Shown piece after piece: positions 6,512-7,362 of a DNA stretch of 7,362 nt. The position numbers and the translations under genes were made by a program. The notes below the pieces were generated by a model. It was not told the DNA's origin, did not search any database, and worked only from the letters and a program-made list of their open reading frames with translations. Each line of letters begins with the position of its first letter. Position 1 is the first letter of the stretch. Where the stretch lies: NCBI GenBank assembly GCA_002314605.1, contig DCGO01000136.1, positions 1,285 to 8,646 of the forward strand, written 5' to 3'. The stretch is from Lentisphaeria bacterium UBA1776. GTDB lineage: Bacteria > Verrucomicrobiota > Lentisphaeria > Victivallales > Victivallaceae.

Positions 6512-6743
6512 TGTCGGACAAAATGTCGGACAATGTCGGACGTTTGGACGGAAAATGTCCGACATCCAACAAAAAATGTCGGACGGTCGGACGGCATGTC
6601 GGACGCCCTCTGTCCGACACCTAACCATCTCATAATCAACATTTATATATATATGTCGGACGGTTGGACACATGTTCAGTAAATTATGATTTTTGATGGG
6701 GAAAAATGGGGGGTATATATGCGCGCGCGAGAAACGTCCGACA
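6512..6743. repeat. Iteron-like cluster of TGTCSGACA motifs
   Basis: The near-palindrome TGTCGGAC recurs at 6512, 6524, 6534, 6577, 6597 and 6654. The inverted form TGTCCGACA is at 6556 and 6611, and one-base variants are at 6586 (GGTCGGAC) and 6735 (CGTCCGACA). Weaker forms with TTGGAC appear at 6542 and 6664. Between 6512 and 6619 the steps are about 10-14, 21 or 22 bp, close to whole helical turns, as expected for a protein binding one DNA face. Two pairs can form hairpins, one being 6597-6604 with 6612-6619 (8-bp stem, 7-base loop). The cluster begins 14 bases after the primase-helicase stop. Iterons of a replication origin or an operator for the downstream genes are both reasonable; the sequence does not decide. 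Confidence 0.85.
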
Positions 6744-7088
6744 TTGGCAGCCCGGCGGGGCACCGGCGCATGAATTCCAATAATGCGTTGCAATGGGCGC
6801 AGGACGCGCGAAGATGTTAACGCAGTCAGCGTGACACGCCTCGCGTTATTCTGCGTCATATCGCGTGCGCGAGGGGTTTCTGGGCGTTCGGAGAAAGCAT
6901 AGCCCGGGAAACAGTGCCGGGGAGCGAAAAATCCTCGAAAACCTCAAAAATCGGCGGTTCCCCCCTGAAAAATCGACCGGAGAGGCGCGCGGAAGGGGTC
7001 GATGTACCCCAGAAAGTTGGTTGCGGACCGATAGAGGGACCCCATCTGAAATTTTTGAGCCAAAAACAACAAACGAAAGGAGCGTTTT
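6640..7088. other. Leader without a clear gene: AT run, alternating run, GC-rich dyads
   Basis: No convincing gene lies between the primase-helicase and the ParB-like gene. An AT run (6641-6653) sits inside the TGTCSGACA cluster and could be an unwinding element. Bases 6713-6729 alternate purine and pyrimidine (TATATATGCGCGCGCG), a Z-DNA-prone pattern. TTGATG (6693) and TATATG (6716) have 17-bp spacing and could be a promoter, with a leader of over 350 bases; this is weak. CCTCGCG (6839-6845) pairs with CGCGAGG (6868-6874), and GGGGT (6995-6999) with ACCCC (7006-7010); neither is followed by a T run. Open frames at 6865-7260 and 6914-7159 run into the ParB-like gene out of frame, lack ribosome sites and show no domain. 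Confidence 0.5.
7076..7082 (+). promoter_or_regulatory. Strong ribosome binding site of the ParB-like gene
   Basis: AAAGGAG ends 6 bp before ATG 7089. It is preceded by an A-rich stretch (CAAAAACAACAAACG), typical of an unstructured initiation region. It fixes the start of the gene cut by the window edge. Confidence 0.75.
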
Positions 7089-7362
7089 ATGCTTCAAATC
7101 ACCTACAGGAATGTTTCGGAGATTCATCCTTACGAAAAGAATCCCCGGTTCAACGATGAGGCCGTGGATGCCGTCGCAAAATCCATCAAGGAGTTTGGCT
7201 GGCGGTCACCCATTGTGGTGGACAAGGATATGGTCATTGTCTGTGGTCATACCCGCCTGAAGGCCGCCCTCAGACTGGGGCTTTCAGAAGTTCCGGTTCA
7301 CGTGGCCTCCGACTTGACCCCGGAGCAGATTCAGGCGTTCCGCATTGCCGACAACAAAACCG
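7089..7362 (+). CDS. ParB/Spo0J-like N-terminal domain protein (3' end outside window)
   Basis: The first 91 residues are visible. The order of motifs is that of the ParB N-terminal/ParBc fold: VSEIHPYEKNPRFNDEAVD (9-27), VAKSIKEFGWRSPIVVD (29-45), the nucleotide-binding box CGHTRLKAALRLG (52-64), EVPVHVA (67-73), and LTPEQIQAFRIADNKT (76-91). The GHTR box and the ending L-T-P-E-Q-hydrophobic-x-A-F-R-I-A-D-N-K are typical of phage proteins in which this domain stands alone or is joined to a DNA adenine or cytosine methyltransferase, often just before the terminase genes. True partition ParB proteins usually have GERR-type boxes, so chromosome-style partitioning is less likely. What follows after residue 91 (methyltransferase or stop) cannot be seen. 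Confidence 0.85.
   Translation, partial: MLQITYRNVSEIHPYEKNPRFNDEAVDAVAKSIKEFGWRSPIVVDKDMVIVCGHTRLKAALRLGLSEVPVHVASDLTPEQIQAFRIADNKT

Noticed and set aside
6597..6619. Rho-independent terminator after the primase-helicase
   Set aside because: An 8-bp stem forms, but there is no T run after it, and the arms are just two members of the TGTCSGACA family.
6865..7260. Plus-strand 131-codon open frame before and through the ParB-like gene
   Set aside because: It lacks a ribosome site, is rich in R, P and G as expected of GC-rich non-coding DNA, and overlaps the ParB-like gene in another frame.

Overview
The window looks like part of a bacterial prophage, phage-plasmid or other integrated element. 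The evidence is the gene set: the tail of a phage-type DEAD/DEAH helicase, a stand-alone Bro-N protein, a fused primase-helicase and a phage-type ParB-like domain. Starts follow clear bacterial Shine-Dalgarno sites, and several genes overlap by one base or a few bases. I cannot name the host. No integrase, tRNA, rRNA or attachment site is visible.

Layout. Bases 3-809 (+) hold the C-terminal part of a superfamily 2 helicase. Its stop is only 3 bases from the stop of a convergent two-gene module on the minus strand (2373 to 813): a DUF6036-like nucleotidyltransferase followed by an overlapping winged-helix partner. The pair has the look of a toxin-antitoxin or phage-defence cassette and has its own AT-rich promoter (2403-2431, minus strand). 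Next comes about 1 kb without a convincing gene (2374-3380). Most of it is a degenerate tandem array of about 51-bp units (2466-3110) that grades into a related 50-bp form (3111-3340).

The plus-strand replication operon follows: a 103-aa unknown protein (3381-3692), a 109-aa Bro-N protein (3766-4095) and an 800-aa primase-helicase (4095-6497). Directly after it lies a second, unrelated repeat cluster built on TGTCSGACA (6512-6743), with an AT run and an alternating purine-pyrimidine run. About 350 bases of leader without a clear gene then precede a ParB-like gene that runs off the window at 7362.

Working picture (inference): 3381-6497 is a replication cassette flanked by two different repeat clusters, either of which could hold the origin or a partition or operator array. 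The minus-strand nucleotidyltransferase/winged-helix pair sits between the helicase and this cassette like an accessory insertion. The most unusual feature is the 51-bp array, whose units carry two dyad elements and keep almost perfect helical phasing over 12 copies.
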